Source: CAYMWF01 sp964394085 [NCBI: uncultured Gemmatimonadota bacterium] (lineage in GTDB: Bacteria; GCA-2686955; CAYMWF01). Taken from it: a stretch of 12,880 nucleotides of DNA. The stretch covers positions 60-12,939 of the forward strand of contig CAYMWF010000121.1 of NCBI GenBank assembly GCA_964394085.1, given 5' to 3'. Both the position numbers and the translations under genes were made by a program. Below the pieces are notes generated by a model that saw only the letters and a program-made list of their open reading frames with translations, had not been told where the DNA came from and ran no database searches. Positions within the stretch are counted from its first letter, which is position 1; the number at the start of each line of letters is the position of its first letter. Below are positions 1 to 6,222 of the stretch, in pieces.

Positions 1-39
1 GGTGCAGTGAGACGCATTTCGACTACGATCTTTCGGCAT
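1..39 (-). CDS. 5' end of an unidentified gene running off the left edge
   Basis: Thirteen codons are visible, reading MPKDRSRNASHCT from an ATG at 39. A strong Shine-Dalgarno sequence (GGAGG, plus-strand 45-49) sits 5 bases upstream, which favours this ATG over another in-frame ATG at 51. The charged N-terminus followed by His-Cys is the sort of start seen in small zinc-finger N-termini such as ClpX, but 13 residues cannot identify a family and I do not assign one. It is divergently oriented from the agmatine deiminase-like gene, so 40-312 is a shared upstream region. Confidence 0.4.
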   Translation of the reverse strand, partial: MPKDRSRNASHCT

Positions 40-99
40 TTCGTCCTCCATTTTTATAAAACCAACAGTTTCCGCTTACGATCCGGTAAAACGATAGCT

Positions 100-139
100 T
101 CAAGTCGATCAAGTGTCAAAGGTTTTCCGTTCAAGTGTC
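100..139. repeat. 9-bp direct repeats TCAAGTGTC in the divergent intergenic region
   Basis: TCAAGTGTC occurs at 109-117 and 131-139, a 22-bp spacing (about two helical turns). A partial copy, TCAAGT, lies at 100-105. The repeats sit between the left-edge gene and the candidate promoter at 194-221. Same-face spacing is what a regulator binding site could look like, but no known operator is recognised. Confidence 0.3.
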
Positions 140-193
140 CTGCATGGAAGATTTAGACATCCTGACACACAACACCCTTGACATCGAAGATAT

Positions 194-221
194 TTGACAA
201 GACATGGTCTGATGTTATCTT
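194..221 (+). promoter_or_regulatory. candidate sigma70 promoter for the 313-3443 gene run
   Basis: A perfect -35 TTGACA (194-199) is followed after 16 bp by TATCTT (216-221; 4 of 6 matches to TATAAT). Transcription would start near 228, giving an mRNA leader of roughly 85 bases before the ATG at 313. Another TTGACA at 178-183 has no good -10 at normal spacing. This is a pattern match only. Confidence 0.4.
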
Positions 222-312
222 TTGGAGGCGGACAGATGCCGGTATATCCAGTGAAATCAAAGATTCTTCCAGGGAAACGGCATACCGGCGGAATAAACAT
301 CCGGGAGGAAAT

Positions 313-1434
313 ATGACAGCGGACAACTGGGGTTCTTTATTTTCAGAGCACCTTTTCTCCAGGAGGACCTTCGTAAAGGGGCTGAGTGGGTTGTTTGCAG
401 CCGGCGCGGCTCCCCCCGGACTGCTGAAATTTCCGCGCCCGCGGTGGCCCGCCGAGTGGGAAACACATGCCGGCTGCCTCATGAGCTGGCCCCACCGGCT
501 GGGATTCTACGGCCCGCTCCTGAAACCACTTCAATCCCAGTATGCCGAAGTCGCTCGGACTGTCGCGGAGTTCGAACCGGTTCTTCTGGTCGCCCACCCC
601 GGACACGTCCAGGAAGCGCGCGACGCATGCGGAAGCACGGTAACCGTGGTTCCCTGCCCGTTGAACGATGCATGGATGCGGGATAACGGCCCCATCTTCG
701 TCCGGGCGCCTTTTCTCGACGAACCGCTCGGCCTCGATTTCGGATTCAACGCATGGGGCGAACCGAACTGGGAGTATGAACTGGATGACGCCGTCCCTCC
801 GAAGGTATGTGAATTTCTCGGGTTGCCTTCGTTTACCATTCCGTTCGTCCTGGAAGGTGGAGCGATTACCACCGACGGACAGCGTACTTTGATTACCACC
901 GAGGAGTGCCTTCTCGACCCGAGCCGCAACGGAAACGTGACCAAGACCCAGGTTGAAACGGCCTTGAGAAAAACACTCGGCATAGAGAAAACGATCTGGC
1001 TTCCCTGGGGCCTGTGCGACGACGACCTCACCGACGGCCATGTCGACGGAGTTCTTGCGTACCTGGAACCGGGGATGGTTCTGCTCCAGGCCGCCGATGA
1101 ATCCGACCCCCCCGACGTCCGCCTCCGGGCCGCCGCAAACCGCGAGGCCCTCGAGGGAGCGACCGATGCCGCAGGCCGGATGATTGAAATCGTGGACTGG
1201 CCCTTCCTCTCTTATGCCCGGATGCTCGGCTTCGAAGCCCTCCATACATATGTCAATTTTTACAAGGCGAACGGAGCGGTTATCGTCCCGCTCGCCGGCA
1301 GCGACGAAGACATTACCGCGCTCGAAGCCCTGCAAACCATTTTCCCGGAACGCGAAGTGATCGGCGTCCGGACCCCCGCCCTGACATTCGCCGGGGGAGG
1401 CATCCACTGCATTACCCAGCAGGTGCCGAAATGA
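313..1434 (+). CDS. aguA: agmatine deiminase family protein with Tat-type export signal
   Basis: The encoded protein (373 aa) belongs to the agmatine deiminase/bacterial peptidylarginine deiminase family, guanidine-modifying enzymes. Agmatine deiminase converts agmatine to N-carbamoylputrescine and ammonia. Family landmarks are all present: WPAEWETHAG (45-54), WMRDNGP (121-127), EGG (181-183), DGHVD with His243 and Asp245, YVNFY (313-317), and the C-terminal GGGIHCITQQ carrying the predicted nucleophile Cys366. Length is normal for the family. The ATG at 313 is chosen because GGGAGGAA lies just upstream; an in-frame TTG at 178 has no such support. Oddly, the N-terminus has SRRTFVK (16-22) followed by a short apolar stretch (23-39), matching the twin-arginine consensus, whereas agmatine deiminases are usually cytoplasmic. 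It is first of three same-strand genes. Substrate choice between agmatine and peptidyl-arginine cannot be settled here, though the Cys motif is very agmatine deiminase-like. Confidence 0.9.
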   Translation: MTADNWGSLFSEHLFSRRTFVKGLSGLFAAGAAPPGLLKFPRPRWPAEWETHAGCLMSWPHRLGFYGPLLKPLQSQYAEVARTVAEFEPVLLVAHPGHVQEARDACGSTVTVVPCPLNDAWMRDNGPIFVRAPFLDEPLGLDFGFNAWGEPNWEYELDDAVPPKVCEFLGLPSFTIPFVLEGGAITTDGQRTLITTEECLLDPSRNGNVTKTQVETALRKTLGIEKTIWLPWGLCDDDLTDGHVDGVLAYLEPGMVLLQAADESDPPDVRLRAAANREALEGATDAAGRMIEIVDWPFLSYARMLGFEALHTYVNFYKANGAVIVPLAGSDEDITALEALQTIFPEREVIGVRTPALTFAGGGIHCITQQVPK

Positions 1435-1501
1435 GAGGGCGGTGATTCGGCGGGATGATATCATCAACATCGATTACCGGATCCAGCCTTCGGAGGGAAT
1501 G

Positions 1502-2413
1502 ATGATCGGACTATTTCAGGACAGGAAATGGACCGCTGCGGATATTCCTGATCAACAGGACAGGATCGCCGTGATTACGGGCGCCAACTCGGGTATAGGT
1601 TACGAGGCCGCTCTCGCCCTCGCAAAAAGCGGAGCGACCGTAATCATCGCTTCGCGCAGCGGGGAGCGCGGACAAGGAGCCGTTCAACGGATTCGCGACC
1701 GCCATCAACCTTCCAGGGTTGAATTCATGCAGCTGGATCTCGCCAGTCTCGAATCGATTGCGCTATTCGCCGAGGAGTTCGCCGTTCGTCACGACCGCCT
1801 GGATCTGCTCATCAACAACGCCGGAGTCATGATGACTCCTTTTCAGAAGACCGAAGACGGTTTCGAACTCCAGTTCGGCACCAATCACCTTGGACATTTC
1901 GCCTTGACCGGCCATCTGCTCGAACTCGTCGCCCGCACCCCGGGCTCCCGAATAGTAACCGTCAGCAGCATGGCTCACAAGCTGGGCAGGATCGATTTCG
2001 AGGATCTGAACGGCGAGTCGAATTACAACCGCACGAAGGCGTACGAGCAAAGCAAGCTGGCCAACCTGCTCTTCACCTATGAGCTGCAGCGCCGTCTCGA
2101 AAGCAACGGTTCCGAAACACTGTCGGTAGCCGCCCACCCCGGCTGGACCGCAACCAACCTCCAATCCAACACTATTATTTTCAGGATGATGAATCCTCTC
2201 GTCGGAATGACGCCGGAGCAGGGAGCCCTTCCCTCCCTTTACGCCGCCGTCGCTCCCGGCGTGAAAAGCGGCGAGTATTTCGGTCCCAGGGGTTTGTTTG
2301 AGATACGAGGTTATCCGACCCGCGTCAAATCGAGCCGCGATTCCCGCAACCTTGAAGACGCGGCCAGGTTGTGGGAAATTTCCGAGAAAATGACCGGTGT
2401 CAAATATCCGTGA
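1502..2413 (+). CDS. short-chain dehydrogenase/reductase (retinol dehydrogenase-like SDR)
   Basis: A 303-aa NAD(P)-dependent SDR oxidoreductase with a Rossmann fold, presumably cytoplasmic. Visible motifs are the dinucleotide loop TGANSGIG (26-33), LDLASL (78-83), NNAG (105-108), the catalytic Ser in VTVSSMAH (Ser155/156), and YEQSK with Tyr181 and Lys185. HPGW (212-215) follows. The KWTAADIPDQ start and YEQSKLANLLF are typical of the extended retinol dehydrogenase/WWOX-like branch common in actinobacteria and soil bacteria. Substrate is unknown. The ATG at 1502 has GGAGG 5 bases upstream; the adjacent ATG at 1499 is too close to it, and an in-frame GTG at 1442 would add 20 poorly conserved-looking residues. 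The gene starts 67 bp after the deiminase stop and its 3' end overlaps the next gene, so the three are probably cotranscribed. Confidence 0.9.
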   Translation: MIGLFQDRKWTAADIPDQQDRIAVITGANSGIGYEAALALAKSGATVIIASRSGERGQGAVQRIRDRHQPSRVEFMQLDLASLESIALFAEEFAVRHDRLDLLINNAGVMMTPFQKTEDGFELQFGTNHLGHFALTGHLLELVARTPGSRIVTVSSMAHKLGRIDFEDLNGESNYNRTKAYEQSKLANLLFTYELQRRLESNGSETLSVAAHPGWTATNLQSNTIIFRMMNPLVGMTPEQGALPSLYAAVAPGVKSGEYFGPRGLFEIRGYPTRVKSSRDSRNLEDAARLWEISEKMTGVKYP

Positions 2414-3443
2414 TTCCAACCCAGAGCTGATCCGCGCCGAACGTTTCAGGAAAACCCGAAATTACCTTAAAGGCAGGTTTATCAACCTGGAGCCCGAAAA
2501 TCTGAGGATTACCGGATCACCCTGGAAAATGATGGGTAAATGGTTCAGAAGGGGCAGCCGGCGCGATCCTGCCGCAACGCTCCCGTCGGTTTCAAGAGCG
2601 GCCGCGGACTTCAACCCGGGAGCGGGATCCGGACTGCAGCTTACCTGGATCGGTCACTCGACCGTCCTGGTGGAGATGGACGGCCTGAAATTCATCACCG
2701 ATCCGGTCTTCAGCAGGCAGATCACCTCATCGCCTGTAATGGCGCCCAGGCGGTTTCAGGGAAAGCCCCCCGTTACCATCGAGGAACTGCCGGAACTCGA
2801 TTTTGCGGTTATCTCACATGACCACTATGACCACCTGGATCGACCGTCCATCGAAAAGATCCGCCGCAAAGTGGAAAAGTTCTATGTCCCCCTCGGTGTT
2901 GGCGCTTATCTGGAGCGTTTCGGGGTCGATCCCCGCAGGATCGAGGAGGCCGAGTGGTGGCAGGAGCTGGAGTTTGACGCAGCTTTCAGGCTTGTTGCGA
3001 CACCGGCCCAGCACTTCTCCGGCAGAGGGCTTTCGAATCGTGACCGGACCCTGTGGGCTTCGTGGGTAATCATCGGATCGGAGCACAGGATCTACTTCAG
3101 CGGGGACGGCGGTTATGGGAAACATTTCCGAACCATAGGAGACTCGCTGGGGCCTTTCGACATGACCCTCCTCGAAATGGCCGCCTACAGCGATTACTGG
3201 CCGGGTTATCATATGGAACCGGAAGAAGCCGTTCAGGCGCACCTCGACCTGGGAGGCGGGATTCTGCACCCCATCCACTGGGGCACATTTAAACTGGCAT
3301 TCCATGACTGGGACGAACCGATACGCCGCCTGGTGATATCAGCCGCTGAGGAATCGGTTGCAATCGCCACTCCCTTACCCGGCGAAACCACCCGGTTCGG
3401 AGGTGAAGTTCCCGACAGTCCGTGGTGGCTGGATCTCGAATAA
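2397..3443 (+). CDS. metallo-beta-lactamase-fold hydrolase (NAPE-PLD/UlaG-like, COG2220)
   Basis: A 348-aa metal-dependent hydrolase. Zinc-site motifs appear in order: WIGHSTVLVEMDG (84-96), SHDHYDHLD (140-148; His141, His143, Asp145, His146), PAQHFSGR (203-210; His206), YFSGDGGY (233-240; Asp237) and HWGTF (294-298; His294). The MEPEEAVQAH stretch (273-282) is also characteristic of the N-acyl-phosphatidylethanolamine phospholipase D-like group. Family substrates vary (phospholipids, lactonates and others) and are not readable here. No signal peptide is seen. The start is a GTG at 2397, 17 bp inside the end of the SDR gene and out of frame with it. Its ribosome site is weak, suggesting translational coupling. 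I keep this start because the RNYLKGRFINLEP segment (21-33) looks like genuine family N-terminus; the nearest ATGs, at residues 45-46, would remove it. Confidence 0.88.
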   Translation: MSNIRDSNPELIRAERFRKTRNYLKGRFINLEPENLRITGSPWKMMGKWFRRGSRRDPAATLPSVSRAAADFNPGAGSGLQLTWIGHSTVLVEMDGLKFITDPVFSRQITSSPVMAPRRFQGKPPVTIEELPELDFAVISHDHYDHLDRPSIEKIRRKVEKFYVPLGVGAYLERFGVDPRRIEEAEWWQELEFDAAFRLVATPAQHFSGRGLSNRDRTLWASWVIIGSEHRIYFSGDGGYGKHFRTIGDSLGPFDMTLLEMAAYSDYWPGYHMEPEEAVQAHLDLGGGILHPIHWGTFKLAFHDWDEPIRRLVISAAEESVAIATPLPGETTRFGGEVPDSPWWLDLE

Positions 3444-3516
3444 ACCCGGGTCTTATGAAATGCAGGATCGAGACGGTCGGGAACCGGCGCCGGCTATATA
3501 AAAGGACCGGAGTTTC

Positions 3517-4038
3517 TCACTTCATGTGGCTGAAAAAGGTATGCGCGATAATTCCGGCCAGGGGTGGAAATAAAAGGGTGCTCAAAACCCGGGCCAGGGT
3601 GAGTTTCCATCCCAGTATTCCCACTTCCATGGGCAGCCGCGCCACCGCCCAGAGGGACCAGCCCGTCAGAAAGGCCACCATGGTTCCCACGCTCGCTCCC
3701 GAACGGATGAGAGCGGCGGCGATGGGGAGGCTGACATAAGGGCCGCCCGGAGCGAGCCCTCCGGCGACCGAGCCGACGAGAATCCCGCGGAAACCCGACT
3801 CGGAGCCGACCCATTTCGATATCAGGTGGGTGGGTATCAGTGTCTGCGTCATTCCGGCGACGATGAAGGCGAAAACCAGCAGGGGAAGAATCGTCCAGGT
3901 CATATTCAACGCTGATTTCAACCCGCTGATATGCTTTCCCTCCCCTCCCGCATACCCGGCGATAAGAAGAGTAACGGCGATGATTCCCATCACGATAGTC
4001 GGTGCCAGCATAGGAGATTTTTTCCTTTTTCCGCTCAT
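3517..4038 (-). CDS. half-size permease (YraQ/ArsP, DUF318-like)
   Basis: A 173-aa integral membrane protein with about five apolar segments: 10-30, 46-68, 83-112, 116-142 and 147-169. The GGLAPGGPYVSLPIAAAL region (93-110) resembles the central glycine/proline-rich motif of the COG0701 permease superfamily, whose full-length members (300 aa or more) include ArsP-type organoarsenical and metal exporters. This is about half that size, as in known short members that are thought to pair up. The Cys residues found at this motif in YraQ-type proteins are absent, so transport specificity is unknown. The ATG at 4038 is preceded by AAGGGA at a good distance and by a convincing promoter. It is monocistronic and convergent with the MBL-fold gene, 73 bp apart. 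I see no clean intrinsic terminator between them. Confidence 0.75.
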   Translation of the reverse strand: MSGKRKKSPMLAPTIVMGIIAVTLLIAGYAGGEGKHISGLKSALNMTWTILPLLVFAFIVAGMTQTLIPTHLISKWVGSESGFRGILVGSVAGGLAPGGPYVSLPIAAALIRSGASVGTMVAFLTGWSLWAVARLPMEVGILGWKLTLARVLSTLLFPPLAGIIAHTFFSHMK

Positions 4039-4073
4039 CTCGTCCCTTGTCTCATGTGATTCGGTGCGACTGC

Positions 4074-4102
4074 AGTGTAATTACGTTCAGCGAGGATGTC
4101 AA
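4074..4102 (-). promoter_or_regulatory. promoter for the permease gene
   Basis: Read on the minus strand, a perfect TTGACA (-35; 4102-4097) is followed after exactly 17 bp by TACACT (-10; 4079-4074, 4 of 6 matches). Predicted start of transcription is near 4067, giving a short leader of about 28 bases to the ATG at 4038. This is the best promoter match in the window. Confidence 0.6.
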
Positions 4103-4468
4103 AACGGATTTAGCGGATGCGGCCGCGTCTTCGTCCAGTTGAACATTGACGTAAAAAGATCGATCAGTTAGGCTGGCGGGGGCAAGTGTAAAAATTTGTC
4201 GTCTGACTTTCTACAAGAGGCGCGTGGAAGCTGTGAACCGACGCCTCACATAATCTCCGGCTTGAATCGATCGGATTCGATCGCCGCGGATCCGTTCACC
4301 GCGGATCCGTTCACCACGGATCCGTTCACCACGGATTCGTTCGTCGCGGACTCATTCGCCGCGGACTAGATCACCGCGGGCTCCTTAGGTGCAGGTCTTC
4401 ACGTTACAGAGAGGACCGGGGGGTGATCAGGCCGGGGATTTTCGCTGGAAACAGGGACAGGATTCATC
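4103..4468. other. gene-free interval upstream of the ferritin/receiver gene
   Basis: No convincing gene is present. An unbroken plus-strand frame runs from 4171 to a TAG at 4367-4369, and would encode low-complexity pentapeptides across the 15-bp array, but it has no ribosome site with a good start and no recognisable protein. The interval must contain the promoter for the 4469 gene. TTGACG at 4146-4151 is the only -35-like element noticed and it lacks a good -10. The main structure here is the tandem array at 4271-4375. Confidence 0.5.
4271..4375. repeat. 15-bp tandem array, seven units
   Basis: The consensus unit is GCGGATCCGTTCACC. Units at 4286 and 4301 are identical, 4316 differs at one base, and units at 4271, 4331, 4346 and 4361 each match 11 of 15. 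A badly decayed eighth unit may follow to 4390. Unit positions 2-5 (CGGA) and 11-12 (TC) are unchanged in all seven. Read on the plus strand in the frame starting at 4286, the units give ADPFT, ADPFT, TDPFT, TDSFV, ADSFA, then AD and a stop. There are no unique spacers, so this is not CRISPR. The array ends about 94 bp before the ATG at 4469. Confidence 0.85.
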
Positions 4469-5368
4469 ATGACAGTCAAGCTTCTGGATATTATCGACAG
4501 GCTGGAAACACTCGAGATTTCCGTCAGCGCCCTTTACCGTGAATCCGCAAAATGTTTCGTCGACACCGATCCGGCTTTTTCAACGTTTCTCGATTCTCTC
4601 GCGGATGACGAGGAAAATCATTACGAATTTCTCAGGAAGGCAGGCCGCAGGGCGATGCTGGCAGGCAGCCGCATCCCCTCCGAGCTTATCCTGGATGATG
4701 ATTTTGAAACGACGATGAAGGAGCGTATCGATTCATACATGAAACGGCTTGATTCCGGTCAACCCCTCGACGCCGGCCAGGTCCTGAATTGGGTGGTCAC
4801 CCTCGAATCATCGGAAATGAATGCGCTGGCCAGGTATATCTTCAGACTTTTTTCCATGTTCGATCGTGAATTCCAGTCAGCCGTCGCTCAAATCCAGGAG
4901 CACCTCGACGAGATAACGGATTTCCTGGACGAGACCGGTGCGTCATCCGAACTCCTCGAAAGAATGAGAACGGTGCCGGCCGTATGGAAAGGCAAAGCCC
5001 TGGTTGTCGACGATTTGAAGCCGATTGCACTGTTGATTGCCGAGATTCTCCGAACCGACGGGATCGAAGTCGAAATTGCGTCAACGGGAAGAGAGGGATT
5101 GGATAAATTCCTGGATGGATACTATGACGTCGTGATATCCGATATTGAAATGCCTGAAATGACCGGTGTGGATTTCTTCAAAATGGCGAGAGAGAAAGAT
5201 CCCGGACTGGATACACGATTCATTTTCGTTACCGGCTCCCATCGCCATATCCCCTGGCTTAAAGAGCACGACTTAAAATACTTCGTTAAACCCTTTAATA
5301 TCGCCCACCTGCAGGATGCTGTCGCGGAAATGCGAAAAAGAACGAAAAGACCGGCTTCCCTGGAATAA
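4469..5368 (+). CDS. ferritin-like domain fused to response-regulator receiver domain
   Basis: A 299-aa soluble two-domain protein. Residues 1-160 are helical and rubrerythrin/ferritin-like: Glu16 in helix A, a DDEENH stretch containing E48xxH51, Glu113 in LESSE, and a last helix (134-155) with QEHLDE. The expected second ExxH is not intact (Ile142 where Glu is expected before His145), so diiron binding is uncertain. Residues 176-293 are a receiver domain: LVVDD (178-182) gives acidic Asp181/Asp182, VVISDIEMPEMTG gives phospho-acceptor Asp225, FVTGS gives Thr255, and VKPF gives Lys274. No DNA-binding or enzymatic output domain follows, so the helical domain is probably the output, or a sensor/partner module. 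The start has AGGA 6 bases upstream. No histidine kinase is adjacent. The gene stands alone downstream of the 15-bp array. Confidence 0.8.
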   Translation: MTVKLLDIIDRLETLEISVSALYRESAKCFVDTDPAFSTFLDSLADDEENHYEFLRKAGRRAMLAGSRIPSELILDDDFETTMKERIDSYMKRLDSGQPLDAGQVLNWVVTLESSEMNALARYIFRLFSMFDREFQSAVAQIQEHLDEITDFLDETGASSELLERMRTVPAVWKGKALVVDDLKPIALLIAEILRTDGIEVEIASTGREGLDKFLDGYYDVVISDIEMPEMTGVDFFKMAREKDPGLDTRFIFVTGSHRHIPWLKEHDLKYFVKPFNIAHLQDAVAEMRKRTKRPASLE

Positions 5369-5388
5369 AGCCTCTCTTACGGAAATAT

Positions 5389-5416
5389 ACCCCCACGTGC
5401 ACTGAAGGGCGGGGGT
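5389..5416 (+). terminator. weak terminator-like inverted repeat after the ferritin/receiver gene
   Basis: ACCCCC (5389-5394) can pair with GGGGGT (5411-5416) around a 16-base loop, 20 bp past the stop codon. There is no proper T-tract on the plus side (TGAAATCATTT), so it may be only an RNA 3'-end structure. Confidence 0.3.
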
Positions 5417-5514
5417 TGAAATCATTTGATCATTTTGCGGTCAGAAATTGAAAACGCGCCGAAGTAACAGTCCGTTTCAATTATTTTCGACGCGTAAACC
5501 GGGAAGGAAATTAT

Positions 5515-5658
5515 CATCATCATAAAACAGATGTCCCATTGCCCTTCTACGTATTCCTGCCATACGAAAACCGGGATGTCGTCCATGAGGGCGATCTGCG
5601 GATCGCACGAGAAGCCTGAAGAATATGTAAGGCGTTTCTCAGGGATTAAGGATATGCC
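5515..5658 (-). pseudogene. remnant resembling one BNR/sialidase-type repeat
   Basis: In the minus frame that closes with TGA at 5424-5422, translation across this interval gives EKRLTYSSGFSCDPQIALMD, followed by DIPVFVWQEYVEGQWDI. This matches the recurring pattern of BNR/WD-like beta-propeller repeats (RLT, then P-x-IA, then VVWQ, then G-x-WDIYY) found in large secreted proteins. No start codon with a ribosome site leads this frame after the stop of the gene at 5697, and the pattern fades after about 48 codons, so I read it as a decayed fragment. The rest of 5369-5696 holds only the weak hairpin. The assignment is pattern recognition from one repeat and is tentative. Confidence 0.35.
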
Positions 5659-5696
5659 GTTGCCGAAGCTTCTTCCAGCGAGGTGTTCGCGACTGC

Positions 5697-6182
5697 TCAG
5701 TCTGTGTCGATCACTACCAGCCGCTCCACCATCTCCCTGAAAACGGCCGGAAAAGTTTCGTTCTCCCATTCGAGGCCGTATTCGCCGTTCGCGAACAGCA
5801 CCACCCTGAAACAGTCCTCTGCGGAATCCCATTTCCGGGGATACGGGCCCACGTGCACTATCAGGCAGTATTCCCCGAACGGAGTCAGGGGCGGAATGCT
5901 GAAAGGTTCGGACCTGGTGAGCTGAAAATAGCCGGGCACCTGCAGTTTCCTGGGGCCGAACTGGTACATCGAGCTCCCCTGGTAGGTGAAGTCGCCCCAT
6001 ATTCCGAAAATCTGCTTCTGCGGGGTCGTATTGGTAATCCTGAAGCTGGCTGTAAGGTTGTCTCCCCAGCGGACCCGGTATTTGCTGAAGCTGCCTTCGA
6101 TCTCCACCGGCGCGGCATTAACGACCGCCGTGGCTGCGAGGATTGTCAGAACCACTGAAAGAATCACCGGAAACCTGCTCAT
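5697..6182 (-). CDS. small secreted protein, unknown function (probable beta-sandwich)
   Basis: I do not recognise a family for this 161-aa protein. It begins with a clear signal peptide: MSRFP, an apolar core (6-21), and likely cleavage after VNA or VNAA at 23-24. The mature part alternates short apolar and aromatic strands, for example YRVRWGDNLTASFRITNTT (35-53), then QIFGIWGDFTY and GEYCLIVHVGPYP. This looks like an Ig-like or transglutaminase-associated beta-sandwich. Two cysteines (106 and 124) could form a disulfide in the periplasm or outside the cell. The ATG at 6182 is preceded by AAAGGAG at 8 bases. It begins 40 bp downstream of the beta-helix gene stop and is most likely cotranscribed with it, suggesting a joint extracytoplasmic role, which is inference. 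Confidence 0.75.
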   Translation of the reverse strand: MSRFPVILSVVLTILAATAVVNAAPVEIEGSFSKYRVRWGDNLTASFRITNTTPQKQIFGIWGDFTYQGSSMYQFGPRKLQVPGYFQLTRSEPFSIPPLTPFGEYCLIVHVGPYPRKWDSAEDCFRVVLFANGEYGLEWENETFPAVFREMVERLVVIDTD

Positions 6183-6222
6183 AAGAAGATCTCCTTTCGA
6201 TTGTTCGTGTTTCGGGGCCGGC

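Noticed and set aside
178-312. N-terminal extension of the deiminase from a TTG at 178
   Set aside because: It overlaps the promoter region, has no ribosome site, and would bury the twin-arginine motif; the ATG at 313 has a strong Shine-Dalgarno sequence.
343-1470. Long open minus-strand frame opposite the deiminase gene
   Set aside because: It lacks family motifs and a ribosome site; it is the antisense shadow of a GC-rich gene with complete catalytic motifs on the plus strand.
1763-2419. Open minus-strand frame opposite the SDR gene
   Set aside because: The plus strand carries the full SDR motif set; the opposite frame has no recognisable protein pattern.
3444-3516. Bidirectional terminator between the convergent MBL-fold and permease genes
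   Set aside because: CCGGCGCCGG is a perfect palindrome without a loop, and no T-tract follows in either direction.
4171-4369. Small plus-strand gene encoding an (A/T)DPFT repeat peptide
   Set aside because: No good start with a ribosome site, low-complexity product, and a stop inside the array; kept only as a repeat feature.
4271-4375. CRISPR array
   Set aside because: The 15-bp units are directly adjacent with no unique spacers, and there are no cas genes.
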